Assembly: GCF_003931915.1 (NCBI RefSeq)
Contig: NZ_RSAA01000015.1
Coordinates: 62,001-126,000 of the forward strand
Direction: 5' to 3'
DNA: 64,000 nucleotides
From: Saccharopolyspora rhizosphaerae
GTDB lineage: Bacteria; Actinomycetota; Actinomycetes; Mycobacteriales; Pseudonocardiaceae
The translations under genes were made by a program, and so were the position numbers. The notes under the pieces were generated by a model. It was not told the DNA's origin. It saw only the letters and a list, made by a program, of their open reading frames with translations, and made no database searches. Below, one piece after another: positions 9,817 to 18,406 of the stretch (position 1 is its first letter; every line of letters begins with the position of its first letter).

Positions 9817-9845
9817 GGTGTCAGCCTCGGCCCGAGACTGACACC
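9817..9845. terminator. bidirectional hairpin between convergent genes
   Basis: Arms GGTGTCAG (9817-9824) and CTGACACC (9838-9845) enclose a second stem CTCGG/CCGAG, giving one long hairpin between cvnD and the minus-strand methyltransferase gene. Confidence 0.75.
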
Positions 9846-9869
9846 ACCTCGCGGAAACGCCCTGGAACG

Positions 9870-10679
9870 TCAGGGTTTGCGGGCCACGCCGCCGAGCAGG
9901 TTGTACTCGCCGCCCGAGGGCTCGGTCAGGCGCGGACCGTCCGGCCACCAGTCGAAGAGGTGGACCAGGCCGGGTTCGACCATCTCCAGGCCGTCGAACA
10001 GGGCCTGGATCTCCTCGCGGTTGCGGTAGTAGCAGCTGCCCATCATCGCGTTGAACCGCTCTTGCGACTCCGCGGCGAGCTTCGCGTGCTCGCTGCCGTC
10101 GCCCGGGTTGTGCAGGTGCGAGATCGCCAGGTACGAGCCGGGGGCCAGTGCGTCGAGGTAGGCGCGCACGATCGCCGCGGGGTTCTCCCCGTTGGTGACG
10201 TGGTGCAGCGTGTTGCTGTGGATCAGCCCCACCGGGCGGTCCAGGTCCAGGTACTTGCGCACCGGTACCTGGTTGAGCACCTGCTCGGGATCGCGCAGGT
10301 CGGCGACCGCGAAGTGGGTGTAGTCGTTCTCCTCCAGCAGCGCACGCCCGTGCGCGGCGACCGACGGGTCGTTGTCGACGTAGATGACCGTCGCCTCGCT
10401 GTTGATCCGCTGCGCCGCCTGGTGGGTGTTCTCGGCCGTCGGCAGGCCCGAGCCCAGGTCGAGGAACTGGTCGACACCGGCGTTGCCGGCCATGAAGCGC
10501 ACGACGCGGATCAACCAGGCGCGGCACTGCCTGCCGACCTGGATCGCCTCGGGCACCAGGTGCTGGATCTGCCTGAGCACCTCGCGGTCGACCTCGAAGT
10601 TGTCCTTGCCGCCGACGAACGCGTCGTAGACGCGCGCGATGCTGGGCTTCGTCGTGTCGATCTGCGGGGGCTGGGCCAT
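9870..10679 (-). CDS. SAM-dependent methyltransferase (SAV2177/PF04672 type)
   Basis: A 269-residue protein of the actinomycete S-adenosyl methyltransferase family PF04672. It shows the signature start PSIARVYDAFVGGKDNFEVD, motif I FLDLGSGLPTAENTH (about residues 72-86), and VIYVDNDPSV for the acidic ribose contact. Members are abundant in Streptomyces and relatives; their substrates are mostly unknown. The gene is monocistronic, convergent with the conservon and separated from it by a hairpin. Confidence 0.9.
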   Translation of the reverse strand: MAQPPQIDTTKPSIARVYDAFVGGKDNFEVDREVLRQIQHLVPEAIQVGRQCRAWLIRVVRFMAGNAGVDQFLDLGSGLPTAENTHQAAQRINSEATVIYVDNDPSVAAHGRALLEENDYTHFAVADLRDPEQVLNQVPVRKYLDLDRPVGLIHSNTLHHVTNGENPAAIVRAYLDALAPGSYLAISHLHNPGDGSEHAKLAAESQERFNAMMGSCYYRNREEIQALFDGLEMVEPGLVHLFDWWPDGPRLTEPSGGEYNLLGGVARKP

Positions 10680-10900
10680 GGGTGAATCCGCTCGGTCGCG
10701 TCGTGGAACCTGATCTTCGTACCAACAGTATGCCCGTGGCCGCGTTGGGTGAACAGCCGTACCGGTGCAGTGGGTGGTGATGTGCGCGACTGAGCGCGAC
10801 GTCCTCGCGGAACGGTGCGCGGAAGTCGGAAACCGTTGCCGGGCAAGCTCACGGGTCCCTGCGGCCGGTGGTGCGCCGGAGGAGTGGCAGACTGCTCCCG

Positions 10901-11644
10901 ATGAGCGGAGCGGTACTGATCTTGGGCGGCCGGAGCGAGATCGGCGTGGCGGTCGCGGACCGCTTGGTGCGGCGCGGCAACGGCAAGGTGATCCTGGCGG
11001 CGCGGCGCGCGCACGACCTCGACGGCGAGGAAGCGGCGCTGCGCGAAGCGGGCGCTGAGGAGGTCGTGCGGGTCGACTTCGACGCCGCCGAGCTGGACGG
11101 CCACGAGGAGCTGCTGCGCGGCATCGTCCGCGAGCACGGGCCCATCGGCACCGCGGTGATCTCCTTCGGCATCCTCGGTGACCAGGCGCGAGCCGAAGCC
11201 GACGCCGCGCACGCGGTCGACGTCGTGCACATCGACTACGTCGCGCACGTCAACGTGCTGACCCACCTGGCCACCCTGCTGCGCGAGCAGGGGCACGGCC
11301 GGATCGTGGTGTTCTCCTCGGTCGCCGGTGTGCGGGTCCGCCGCGCCAACTACGTCTACGGCTCGGCCAAGGCCGGTCTCGACGGCTTCGCCAACGGTCT
11401 CTCGGACGCCCTGGTCGGCAGCGGGGTATCGCTGCTGATCGTCCGGCCGGGCTTCGTGATCGGCCGCATGACCACCGGCATGGACCCCGCGCCGTGGTCG
11501 TCAACACCGGACCAGGTCGCCGACGCCACCGACAAGGCCCTGCACCGAGGCCGCCGCGTGGTGTGGGTGCCGGGCATCCTCCGCTGGGTCTTCGCCGCCA
11601 TGCACTACGTCCCCCAGCCCCTGTGGCGGCGGATGCCCCGCTGA
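10901..11644 (+). CDS. short-chain dehydrogenase/reductase, DprE2-like
   Basis: A 247-residue SDR. The cofactor loop is VLILGGRSEIGVAVADRL, near the N-terminus; the active-site region has VVFSSVAGVRVRRANYVYGSAK, giving the Ser-Tyr-x-x-x-Lys set (YGSAK). The pattern and tail resemble decaprenylphosphoryl-ribose 2-epimerase subunit DprE2 (Rv3791 type). No DprE1 partner is nearby, so a general oxidoreductase role is equally possible. An upstream in-frame start (10868) is less likely because family members begin near MSGAVLILGG. Confidence 0.85.
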   Translation: MSGAVLILGGRSEIGVAVADRLVRRGNGKVILAARRAHDLDGEEAALREAGAEEVVRVDFDAAELDGHEELLRGIVREHGPIGTAVISFGILGDQARAEADAAHAVDVVHIDYVAHVNVLTHLATLLREQGHGRIVVFSSVAGVRVRRANYVYGSAKAGLDGFANGLSDALVGSGVSLLIVRPGFVIGRMTTGMDPAPWSSTPDQVADATDKALHRGRRVVWVPGILRWVFAAMHYVPQPLWRRMPR

Positions 11645-11682
11645 GGACCGCGCGTGTCGGGGTGGAGCCCTACGGTACCGGC

Positions 11683-12468
11683 ATGTCGGACTTCCACGCG
11701 CTGCACGCGGCGGGTGCGCCGTTGTTGCTGCCCAACGCTTGGGACCACACCTCCGCTGCCGCGCTCGCGGAGGCGGGGTTCGCGGCGATCGGGACCACGA
11801 GCCTCGGCGTCGCCGCGGTGCACGGCGTGCCGGACGGCTCCGGCGGCACCAAGCAGGAGACGTTCGACCTGGCCCGGAAGATCGTGGCCCTGCCGGTCCC
11901 GATCACCGTCGACGTCGAGGCGGGGTTCGGCCTCGGCCCGGCCGAGATCGGCGACTTCGCCGCGGCACTGGCCGACCTGGGCGTCGCGGGCATCAACATC
12001 GAGGACGAGCTCTGCGACCCGCAGCTGCACGCGCGGCGGATCACCGAGATCCGTGACCGGGCACCGGGGCTGTTCGTCAACGCCCGCACCGACACCCACT
12101 GGCTCGGCAGCGACCCGAGCCTCCCCGAAGCCCTCGAGCGAGCCCGCCGCTACGCCGGGGCCGGAGCCGACGGGGTGTTCGTCCCCGGGCTCAGCGCGGA
12201 GACGGACGTCCGAGCGCTGGTCGAGGCCGTCGACGTCCCGGTCAACGTGCTCTACAAGCCCGGTCAGAGCATCGAGGAGCTGGCCGCCGCGGGCGTCCAC
12301 CGCATCAGCACCGGCTCGCTGCTCTACCGGGCGGCGCTGAGCGCGGCCGTCACGACCGCTCGCGAGATCCGCTCCGGCGGTGCCACCGCAGCGGACGCCC
12401 CGACCTACCAGGCGGTCCAGGACTACATCGTCGGTGGCCGGCGGCGGGGCTCCGGCGGCTTGAAGTGA
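11683..12468 (+). CDS. isocitrate lyase/PEP mutase family protein
   Basis: A 261-residue TIM-barrel protein of the PEP mutase/isocitrate lyase superfamily. It has PLLLPNAWDHTSAAALAEAG at the start, TVDVEAGFG (metal-binding acidic residues) and GINIEDE, followed by NARTDTHW. These small members are often annotated as carboxyvinyl-carboxyphosphonate phosphorylmutases, but the true C-C or C-P substrate is unknown. A longer frame upstream (from 11494) is mostly the shadow of the SDR gene. The 3' end overlaps the convergent hydrolase gene by 46 bp. Confidence 0.87.
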   Translation: MSDFHALHAAGAPLLLPNAWDHTSAAALAEAGFAAIGTTSLGVAAVHGVPDGSGGTKQETFDLARKIVALPVPITVDVEAGFGLGPAEIGDFAAALADLGVAGINIEDELCDPQLHARRITEIRDRAPGLFVNARTDTHWLGSDPSLPEALERARRYAGAGADGVFVPGLSAETDVRALVEAVDVPVNVLYKPGQSIEELAAAGVHRISTGSLLYRAALSAAVTTAREIRSGGATAADAPTYQAVQDYIVGGRRRGSGGLK

Positions 12469-13166
12469 CCGCCGTCGGGCCCGGTCGGCTTGGTGCGCCC
12501 GGCCCCGAGGTAGTGGCAGAACCACCGCTCGGCCAGCTCGGAGACCTTCTCCAGCGCTCCGGGCTCCTCGAACAGGTGCCCGGCGTGCGGCACGATCTCG
12601 ATCTTGACGTCGGCCAGCGGCAGTGAGGTGAGCAGCTCGGCGGCCTGGCGGTTGAGGTTGAGGACCTCGCGGTCGTGCCCGCCGACGATCAGCAGCGTGG
12701 GGGCCTGCACCTCGGCGAGCCCGTCGCCGCCGAGATCGGGCCGCCCACCCCGCGACACCACGGCGGTGACCCGGTCAGGTCGCCGCGCGGCCGCCTTCAT
12801 CGCCGCGGCGGCCCCAGTGCTCGCGCCGAACAGGCCGACGGGCATGCCGCGCGTGGCGTCCCACGAGTCGAGCGCGTCGATGGCGGGGACGAGTCGATCG
12901 GCCAGCAGGTCGATGTCGAAGCGGTACTCGTAGGTGCGCCGGTCGATCGACGCCTCGTCCGGGGTGAGCATGTCCAGCAGGAAGGTGCCGAAGCCCGCGT
13001 GCTGCAGGGACTCGGCGACCGCCCGGTTGCGCGGGCTGCGCCGCGAACTGCCGGAACCGTGCGCGAACAAAACCACCGCCCGAGCAGGCGGTGGCATCAC
13101 GAGGTCCCCTTCGAGCTGGCCGGCAGGTGTCTTGACTGTCACTGGCTCGGTCGTGAGTTGAACCAT
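12423..13166 (-). CDS. alpha/beta hydrolase, dienelactone-hydrolase-like
   Basis: A 247-residue alpha/beta hydrolase. VVLFAHGSGSSRRSPRNRAV gives the oxyanion region, GLFGASTGAAAAMKAA contains the nucleophile elbow (GASTG), and late PHAGHLFEEPGALEKV supplies the His. An Asp in VGGHDREV completes the triad. Such proteins cleave small esters or lactones and often sit beside phosphoribosyltransferase domains; none is present here. Its last 15 codons lie antisense to the end of the PEP-mutase-like gene. Confidence 0.86.
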   Translation of the reverse strand: MVQLTTEPVTVKTPAGQLEGDLVMPPPARAVVLFAHGSGSSRRSPRNRAVAESLQHAGFGTFLLDMLTPDEASIDRRTYEYRFDIDLLADRLVPAIDALDSWDATRGMPVGLFGASTGAAAAMKAAARRPDRVTAVVSRGGRPDLGGDGLAEVQAPTLLIVGGHDREVLNLNRQAAELLTSLPLADVKIEIVPHAGHLFEEPGALEKVSELAERWFCHYLGAGRTKPTGPDGGHFKPPEPRRRPPTM

Positions 13167-13275
13167 CAGGGGCCTCCCTCGGTCTCAGCACGCCACGAGT
13201 ACCCGGACGGGTCCGCTGCGACACGCCGCAGGTCACACCCACTGTCACCCGTGTGAGGCCGGCCCGCAGGTGGAT

Positions 13276-14286
13276 CTACGCGCGCACGGCGTTGCCCAAG
13301 GTCATGATCAACCGGTTGTCCCAGGCGAACATCGAGGCCACGGCCACCAGGTCGTGCACGTCGTCGGCGTCGAGACCCGCCGAGCGCAGTCGCCGCACGT
13401 CGGCGGCGGTGAGCGCGGCGGGCGTGACCGTGAGCGCGCCGGCGACGTCGACGACGGCCCGCAAGCGCTCGTCGGCGATGGCAGCCGGCCCTGCCTCGGC
13501 GAGCACCACGGCGGTCAGCGGGTCCCCGGAGAGCTCCACCTGCCGCTTGCCGTGCACGGCGGTGCAGTACCCACACCCGTTGATCAGCGACGTGGCGAGC
13601 GCAGCCAGTTCGCGATCGGCCCGGTCCAGCGCACCGCGGCCGGTCATGATCGCCTCGCGCAGCAGCGTCTGCGCGGACAGCACCCCGGCGTCGAGCTTGA
13701 GCGTCTCGACGAACTCGCCACCCGGGACGACGCGCGAGACCCACCGCATCGACGGGAACGCCTCGCCGGGCGTCGACAGGCGGTGCCCGTCGGCGGCCGC
13801 ACCGGCCTCGATGGTGATCCCCGGCTGGGAGGCAGGGCCGTCTCCGGGGTCGGCGGCCAGCCGCAGCCCGCCCTCGAGCCGCACCCGGAAGCTCGCGTAG
13901 GCGGCGACCTGCGTGGCGGTGACGACCTGGTCCGGGCTGAAGTGCTGCAGCAGTTCGGCGATCTCCTCGGCGCCCACGTCGGCGGGGTCGAGCGCGACCT
14001 GCTCGCAGTGGGCCAGCAGCGCCTGGGTGGCTTCCGGCAGCTCTGCCCAGCGGTCGACGTCCCGCACGACCTCGTCGTCGTCGAGCTCGGCCGCGAGCCG
14101 GTCGGCGTAGTCGGAGTCGTCGTTGACCAAGGCGACGCGCAGCGCGATCCGCGTCCGGTCGGCTGCGTCCAGCTGGGACTGGTCGTCGGGGCGGAGCACT
14201 GCGGCGTCGGCGTTCCCGGCGGCTTCCCGGACGTCCGGTCGAAGCACGGTGAGCGCTCCTGCTGCGCGATCGGTGACGGTCGTCAT
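13276..14286 (-). CDS. CMD-domain protein, alkylhydroperoxidase (AhpD)-like
   Basis: A 336-residue protein with two carboxymuconolactone-decarboxylase-like halves. The C-terminal half has the redox motif CGYCTAVH (CxxCxxxH), as in AhpD peroxidases. The N-terminal half lacks it, which is typical of the long CMD-domain proteins. A peroxidase or dehalogenase-type redox role is likely from the family; the substrate is unknown. It is separated from the hydrolase gene by about 110 bp and is probably transcribed alone. Confidence 0.83.
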   Translation of the reverse strand: MTTVTDRAAGALTVLRPDVREAAGNADAAVLRPDDQSQLDAADRTRIALRVALVNDDSDYADRLAAELDDDEVVRDVDRWAELPEATQALLAHCEQVALDPADVGAEEIAELLQHFSPDQVVTATQVAAYASFRVRLEGGLRLAADPGDGPASQPGITIEAGAAADGHRLSTPGEAFPSMRWVSRVVPGGEFVETLKLDAGVLSAQTLLREAIMTGRGALDRADRELAALATSLINGCGYCTAVHGKRQVELSGDPLTAVVLAEAGPAAIADERLRAVVDVAGALTVTPAALTAADVRRLRSAGLDADDVHDLVAVASMFAWDNRLIMTLGNAVRA

Positions 14287-14313
14287 GCGCAGACCTTAGC
14301 GTTGCAAGATCGT

Positions 14314-14718
14314 TCAGCTGTTCGGGAGGTTGAGCTGCCAGGAGACGCCGTAGCGGTCTTGCACCCAGCTGAACTGCCGCGAGAACCCGTAGTCGCCCGG
14401 CGGCATCATCACCGCCCCGTCCTCGGAAAGTGCCTGGTGGAGCCGGGTGTGCTGGGCCTCGTCGACGCAGTCGACGTACAGCGACATCGACGGTGTGAAG
14501 TCGAAGCCGTGCCGCACCGGCGAATCGATGCACATGTGCTGTCGGCCGCACAAGGTGAACGTGGCGTGCTGCACGCTGCCTTCGGCGCCCTGCTCGCCAG
14601 GGCCGTAGCGGCTGATGGCGAGCACCTCGGAGTCGTCGAACAGGCTGATGTAGAAGTGCATCGCCTCCTCGGCCCGCCCGTTCTGGAACATCAGGAACGT
14701 GGAGATCTGCGTGAACAT
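14314..14718 (-). CDS. VOC-family protein, PhnB/3-demethylubiquinone-type
   Basis: A 134-residue vicinal-oxygen-chelate protein. It begins FTQISTFLMFQNGRAEEAMH and ends SWVQDRYGVSWQLNLP, a typical PhnB-like layout often labelled 3-demethylubiquinone-9 methyltransferase-like. The ATG follows GGAGG with 4 bases between. It lies 27 bp upstream of the CMD gene on the same strand and may share its transcript. Function not established. Confidence 0.85.
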   Translation of the reverse strand: MFTQISTFLMFQNGRAEEAMHFYISLFDDSEVLAISRYGPGEQGAEGSVQHATFTLCGRQHMCIDSPVRHGFDFTPSMSLYVDCVDEAQHTRLHQALSEDGAVMMPPGDYGFSRQFSWVQDRYGVSWQLNLPNS

Positions 14719-14796
14719 GCCGCCTCCCTGGCCTTGGTGCTGATCACCGGGCGAGTATTGCCGGAGCGACCGACATCCGCCCGGAACGGAGCCGAC

Positions 14797-15762
14797 ATGA
14801 CCCCGAAGGTGCCCGTGGTGATCGACACCGACACCGCGCAGGACGACTGCACCGCCCTGCTCGTCGGCCTCCTCGACCCCCGCGCCGACCTGCGCGCGAT
14901 CACCGTGGTCGCCGGCAACGTCGGCTTCGACCAGCAGGTCCGCAACGCCTTCCTGACGCTCAACGCCGCCGGCCGTCTCGGCGAGGTCCCGGTCCACCTC
15001 GGCTGCCGGCGCCCCATCGTCCGCCCGTGGGAGAGCGCCGAGGACGTCCACGGTGACGGCGTGGGCGGCATGACCATGGACATGACGGGTTGCGAGCCGC
15101 GCCCTGAGCACGCCGTCGACACCCTCGTCCGCCTGGCCGCGGAATCCCCGGGCGAGCTCACGATCGTCTGCATCGGCCCGCTGACCAACATCGCCACGGC
15201 CACCGTCAAAGACCCGGCCTTCGTCGACAACGTCGGAGGCCTGCACGTGATGGGCGGCAGCAACAACGCCCGCGGGAACATCACGGCCGCAGCGGAGTTC
15301 AACTTCTACGTCGACCCCGAAGCGGCGAAAACGGTGTTCGCAGCAGGTTTCGACATCACGGTCATCCCCTGGGCGCCGTTGACCTTGGAGCGGGCCGTCT
15401 TCGGCCCGGAGCAGCTGGCCGAGATCGACGCCCTCGACACCCCGCTGTCCCGCTTCTTCACCCGAGCCTGCGCAGCCACCCTCGAGTTCGACCGCAGCGT
15501 CGGCATCAACGGAACCACCCACCCCGACTCCCTGACAGCAGCGGTCCTGCTGCACCCCGAGCTCATCACCCGCGCAGCCCGCTACCACGTCGACGTCGAG
15601 ACCCAAGGCGAACTGACCCGCGGCTACGCAGCCATGTCCTGGGGAGTCCACGGCCTCGAACCCAACGCGACAGTGGTGGAGGACGTGGATGCGCAGGAGT
15701 TCTACGGCTACGTCACGGAGCTCTTGGCGGGGCAGGTAGAGCTGGCCAGTCCGCTCCGGTGA
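14797..15762 (+). CDS. inosine-uridine-preferring nucleoside hydrolase family protein
   Basis: A 321-residue nucleoside N-ribohydrolase. The calcium-binding N-terminus reads VVIDTDTAQDDCTALL (DTDxxxDD; the usual Gly after DTDx is Ala here). IVCIGPLTNIATA and GLHVMGGSNNARGN are standard blocks, and FNFYVDPEAAKTVF follows. It hydrolyses the N-glycosidic bond of nucleosides for salvage. It is divergent from the VOC gene with about 80 bp between. The long frame upstream is the shadow of genes on the other strand. Confidence 0.9.
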   Translation: MTPKVPVVIDTDTAQDDCTALLVGLLDPRADLRAITVVAGNVGFDQQVRNAFLTLNAAGRLGEVPVHLGCRRPIVRPWESAEDVHGDGVGGMTMDMTGCEPRPEHAVDTLVRLAAESPGELTIVCIGPLTNIATATVKDPAFVDNVGGLHVMGGSNNARGNITAAAEFNFYVDPEAAKTVFAAGFDITVIPWAPLTLERAVFGPEQLAEIDALDTPLSRFFTRACAATLEFDRSVGINGTTHPDSLTAAVLLHPELITRAARYHVDVETQGELTRGYAAMSWGVHGLEPNATVVEDVDAQEFYGYVTELLAGQVELASPLR

Positions 15763-16177
15763 TCTTCGACTCGAGGTGGGCCCTCGAGGTCAGGGGTCTG
15801 AGTAGCCACCAAGGCATCGAGACCGTGTGCGGACCTGGTCCGAATGCCTTCTGCACGGGCTGACGCTTGCGCGACGGAGCAGGTCGTAGAAGTCGTCCAG
15901 CATGTGGGCTCACGACTCTTCGTCCTGGTTCCGGAATCGTAGTAGTGCTGGTAGACCAAGTAATCGATTCCGGCCGCAACGGCTGTACCGATCACAACGT
16001 GCCCCTGTTGCGACCGCCCCGCTGAAGTACCGGCCGCGGAACTGCCCGAGCGGTGCTGACAGAACTGGATGCGCTTGTTCGCCGTAGGCCCTCCGCATCA
16101 TCCCTTTGTGGCGGGAAAGTGCCAGGGCCGGCTGAAAATCCGCTCGCGGTGGGGTGTTCGCCCGTTACGCTGCTGGG
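15763..16177. other. gap with degraded coding-like stretch on the minus strand
   Basis: About 415 bases without a supportable gene. On the minus strand, two overlapping frames (around 15910-16101 and 15850-15995) each look partly protein-like (for example IDYLVYQHYYDSG) but neither has a good start or an identifiable family. It may be a decayed gene. Confidence 0.35.
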
Positions 16178-16612
16178 ATGGCGTCTGTGCGGGAAGTTCA
16201 GGTGACGTTCGACTGCGCTGAGCCGGAGCGGGTGGCTCGGTTCTGGTGCGAGGTGCTCGGGTACGTGGTGCCGCCTCCGCCCCCGGGGTTCGACTCGTGG
16301 GCGGCGTTCGACCGGTCGCTGCCTGCTGAGCGGCAGGGGTCGGCGTTCGCGTGCGTGGATCCGAACGGGGTGGGGCCGCGGTTGTTCTTCCAGCGGGTTC
16401 CGGAGGGCAAGGTCGTCAAGAACCGGGTGCACCTCGACGTGCGGGTCGGGTCCGGTCTCGTGGGGGAGGAGCGGTTGGCGGCGTTGGAGGCCGAAGCCGC
16501 TCGTCTCGAGAAGTGGGGGGCGACCCGGGGCGAGCTGCTGCTCGCCGATGAGTTCAACGAGTCGTGCCAGAACATGTTCGACGTCGAAGGCAACGAGTTC
16601 TGCCTCGACTGA
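16178..16612 (+). CDS. VOC-family glyoxalase-like protein
   Basis: A 144-residue single-domain VOC protein of the glyoxalase-like PF18029 type. It starts VREVQVTFDCAEPERVARFW and has RLFFQRVPEGKVVKNRVHLD in the middle and MFDVEGNEFCLD at the end, the positions that normally ligate the metal and substrate. The upstream start at 16154 is unlikely. It is convergent with the Imm5-like gene (5 bp apart). Substrate unknown; some members confer resistance to small toxic compounds. Confidence 0.85.
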   Translation: MASVREVQVTFDCAEPERVARFWCEVLGYVVPPPPPGFDSWAAFDRSLPAERQGSAFACVDPNGVGPRLFFQRVPEGKVVKNRVHLDVRVGSGLVGEERLAALEAEAARLEKWGATRGELLLADEFNESCQNMFDVEGNEFCLD

Positions 16613-16617
16613 CGCGT

Positions 16618-17118
16618 TCATTCGAAGACCGACCAGCAGAGGTCGTTGCGCCGCTGCTGGTCTTCGAGGACGAGGTCGCGGACCTCCTCGGGGAGCTGTG
16701 CTCGTTGCCAGCGGCATTCCTCGTGGCCGGCGGCCTCGCCTCCGGCCGCGCGGACGGCTTTGATCGCGTAGGCGGCGGCGCCCAGGTCGTGTTCGGCGAC
16801 GTGGGCGACCACCGCTGCCTGTCCCGCTGCGAAGGCCGCGAAGCGCGGGGCTCCGGTGAGCGGGCGTGCCGCGGCCATGGCGTGCCCACCGGCTGAACGG
16901 GAGTCCCACATCCGGACTTCGCCGCGCGTCCAGGCGCGGACCTGCTCGATCGCCTGGCGCGGTCGCGGATCCGAGGGTTGGTGCTGCTCGAAGAGGTGCA
17001 GGACGTGCTCGGCGCAGTCGGCGGCCCACAGGCCCAGCAGGTGGTGGTCGGAGTCCGTGAGAGTTCCGCCGCGCCGGATGGTGCTCAGGCGCGGGTCGCG
17101 GACCTCCGGCACGATCAC
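16618..17118 (-). CDS. putative immunity protein, Imm5-like domain
   Basis: A 166-residue helical protein resembling the Imm5-like family of putative immunity proteins: DHHLLGLWAADCAEHVLHLF, then WTRGEVRMWDSRSAGGHAMA, and an all-alpha C-terminal half rich in Ala. It starts with GTG inside the stop of the upstream HTH gene (GTGA, 4-bp overlap), so the two are translationally coupled. No toxin gene is next to it. Family assignment is from memory of the motif pattern and is moderately sure. Confidence 0.7.
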   Translation of the reverse strand: MIVPEVRDPRLSTIRRGGTLTDSDHHLLGLWAADCAEHVLHLFEQHQPSDPRPRQAIEQVRAWTRGEVRMWDSRSAGGHAMAAARPLTGAPRFAAFAAGQAAVVAHVAEHDLGAAAYAIKAVRAAGGEAAGHEECRWQRAQLPEEVRDLVLEDQQRRNDLCWSVFE

Positions 17119-17549
17119 GTGACCTCCGCGGTGAACAAGCCGCTCTCGCTGTTGAGGACCGAGTCGAGCAGGTGCAGGACCTCGGCCGTCTCGGCGAGCT
17201 CGCCGATGACGATGATCTTGAGCCGGTTGCGCTCCTCGTCGTGGACGGTCTGCACCCGCGGCGCCCGGTGGGAGCTGACGGCGGCCAGGACCAGGGTGCC
17301 GAGGCGATCGGCGGCGGAGCGGTCGACCCCGTCGACCTGGACGATGCTGGAGACCTCCACCGCCCCCGCGGGCTGGGCGGGCTCGGTCGGCCTGCCGGTG
17401 AGCTGTTCGAGGTCGGACCGGGAGATGCGGTACTGCTTGCCGATGCGGACGGCGTTGAGCCGGCCGGACCGGATGTAGCTGCGGACCGTGCGCACGTGCA
17501 GGCCGAGGAGTGCGGCGACCTGCTCGACCGAGTACATGTCTTCCTGCAT
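17115..17549 (-). CDS. excisionase-type helix-turn-helix protein
   Basis: A 144-residue protein. The N-terminal 60 residues are a MerR/excisionase-like HTH (MYSVEQVAALLGLHVRTVRS, IRSGRLNAVRIGKQYRISRS). The C-terminal part (NRLKIIVIGELAETAEVLHL) is a small alpha/beta domain of unknown role. The internal ATG at 17549 was chosen because GGGA lies seven bases before it and the HTH begins just after. It is coupled to the Imm5-like gene and may regulate it. Confidence 0.8.
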   Translation of the reverse strand: MQEDMYSVEQVAALLGLHVRTVRSYIRSGRLNAVRIGKQYRISRSDLEQLTGRPTEPAQPAGAVEVSSIVQVDGVDRSAADRLGTLVLAAVSSHRAPRVQTVHDEERNRLKIIVIGELAETAEVLHLLDSVLNSESGLFTAEVT

Positions 17550-17623
17550 CGTTTCCCAGCCTAGGTCGTGAAGCGGAACGATGCGTCCTCGGTTGATCAG
17601 CACGCCACCGCCACACGGGTCCT

Positions 17624-18283
17624 TCAGCTCTCCGGCAGGTCGCCGGGTTCGATGAAGGACTGCACCATCCTCGGGAAGATCTGCGTGAACAGCGGTTTCG
17701 ACGAGGACGAGGTTCCCGTGAACGCCGCGTGCTCCAGCTGGGCCTCGTAGACCGAGGTCAGCGCGCGGACCGCGTCGCGGGTGTCGACGGCCAGGCGCAG
17801 GTTGAGCCGGTCCAGGGCTTCGTGCAGCAGCTCGGCGATCGAGTCCGTCAGGTGCTCCAGGGACTCGCCGGCGCGCTTGCGCAGCTGGGGGTCGCGCAGG
17901 GCGTGCGCGCGGAACTCGGTGACCAGCATGTACCAGTTGTGGTCGGCGATCAGCGACTCCGCGCAGGCGGTGCCGACCTTGACGATCGCGTCGTGCAGCG
18001 ACTCGCGATCGGCGACGCCCTCGACGAGCACGTCGTTGACGATCGTGCGCGTCTTCTGGATGCGCAGGCTCATCTCCTCCTCGTACACCGCGAGGAACAG
18101 GTCCTCCTTGGTGTCGAAGTTCGAGTAGAAGGCGCCCCGGCTGAAGCCGGCCGTCTCGCAGATCAGCTCAACCGGGGTGTCCCGAATGCTGTGCTCGGAG
18201 AACACCTCGCGTGCGGCGTCGATCAAGCGTCGACGTGTCTGCGCCCGTCGCCGTGTCTCCCGTTGGCGCGGTTGGTCGGTCAT
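17624..18283 (-). CDS. TetR-family regulator of the MMPL operon
   Basis: A 219-residue TetR regulator. The HTH region is RLIDAAREVFSEHSIRDTPV then LICETAGFSRGAFYSNFDTK, a classic tetR_N domain. The chosen ATG has AGGAG about nine bases upstream. It is divergent from the MMPL transporter gene, and a 29-bp near-palindrome lies between the two starts, its likely operator. By analogy with similar loci it should repress the transporter until a ligand (often a lipid or antibiotic) binds. Confidence 0.88.
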   Translation of the reverse strand: MTDQPRQRETRRRAQTRRRLIDAAREVFSEHSIRDTPVELICETAGFSRGAFYSNFDTKEDLFLAVYEEEMSLRIQKTRTIVNDVLVEGVADRESLHDAIVKVGTACAESLIADHNWYMLVTEFRAHALRDPQLRKRAGESLEHLTDSIAELLHEALDRLNLRLAVDTRDAVRALTSVYEAQLEHAAFTGTSSSSKPLFTQIFPRMVQSFIEPGDLPES

Positions 18284-18354
18284 GACCGGCATTCTCCTGC
18301 GGTGTTTCGGCTCACAGTTGCCTGTGGCCACGAGCTAGGTGGATCTCGGGAAAT

Positions 18355-18383
18355 ATACAGTGTGTATCGCATACACCGTGTAT
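18355..18383. promoter_or_regulatory. TetR operator palindrome
   Basis: ATACA..GTGTAT..ATACAC..TGTAT: a 29-bp palindrome in which only six positions break symmetry. It lies between the TetR and MMPL starts, about 25-50 bases before the transporter start. Confidence 0.75.
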
Positions 18384-18406
18384 CGAAAATACCGGGAGTG
18401 TTCCCC

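Noticed and set aside
15708-16101. Two overlapping minus-strand small frames
   Set aside because: Protein-like patches in different frames but no start, no family and no joining point that gives a convincing protein.
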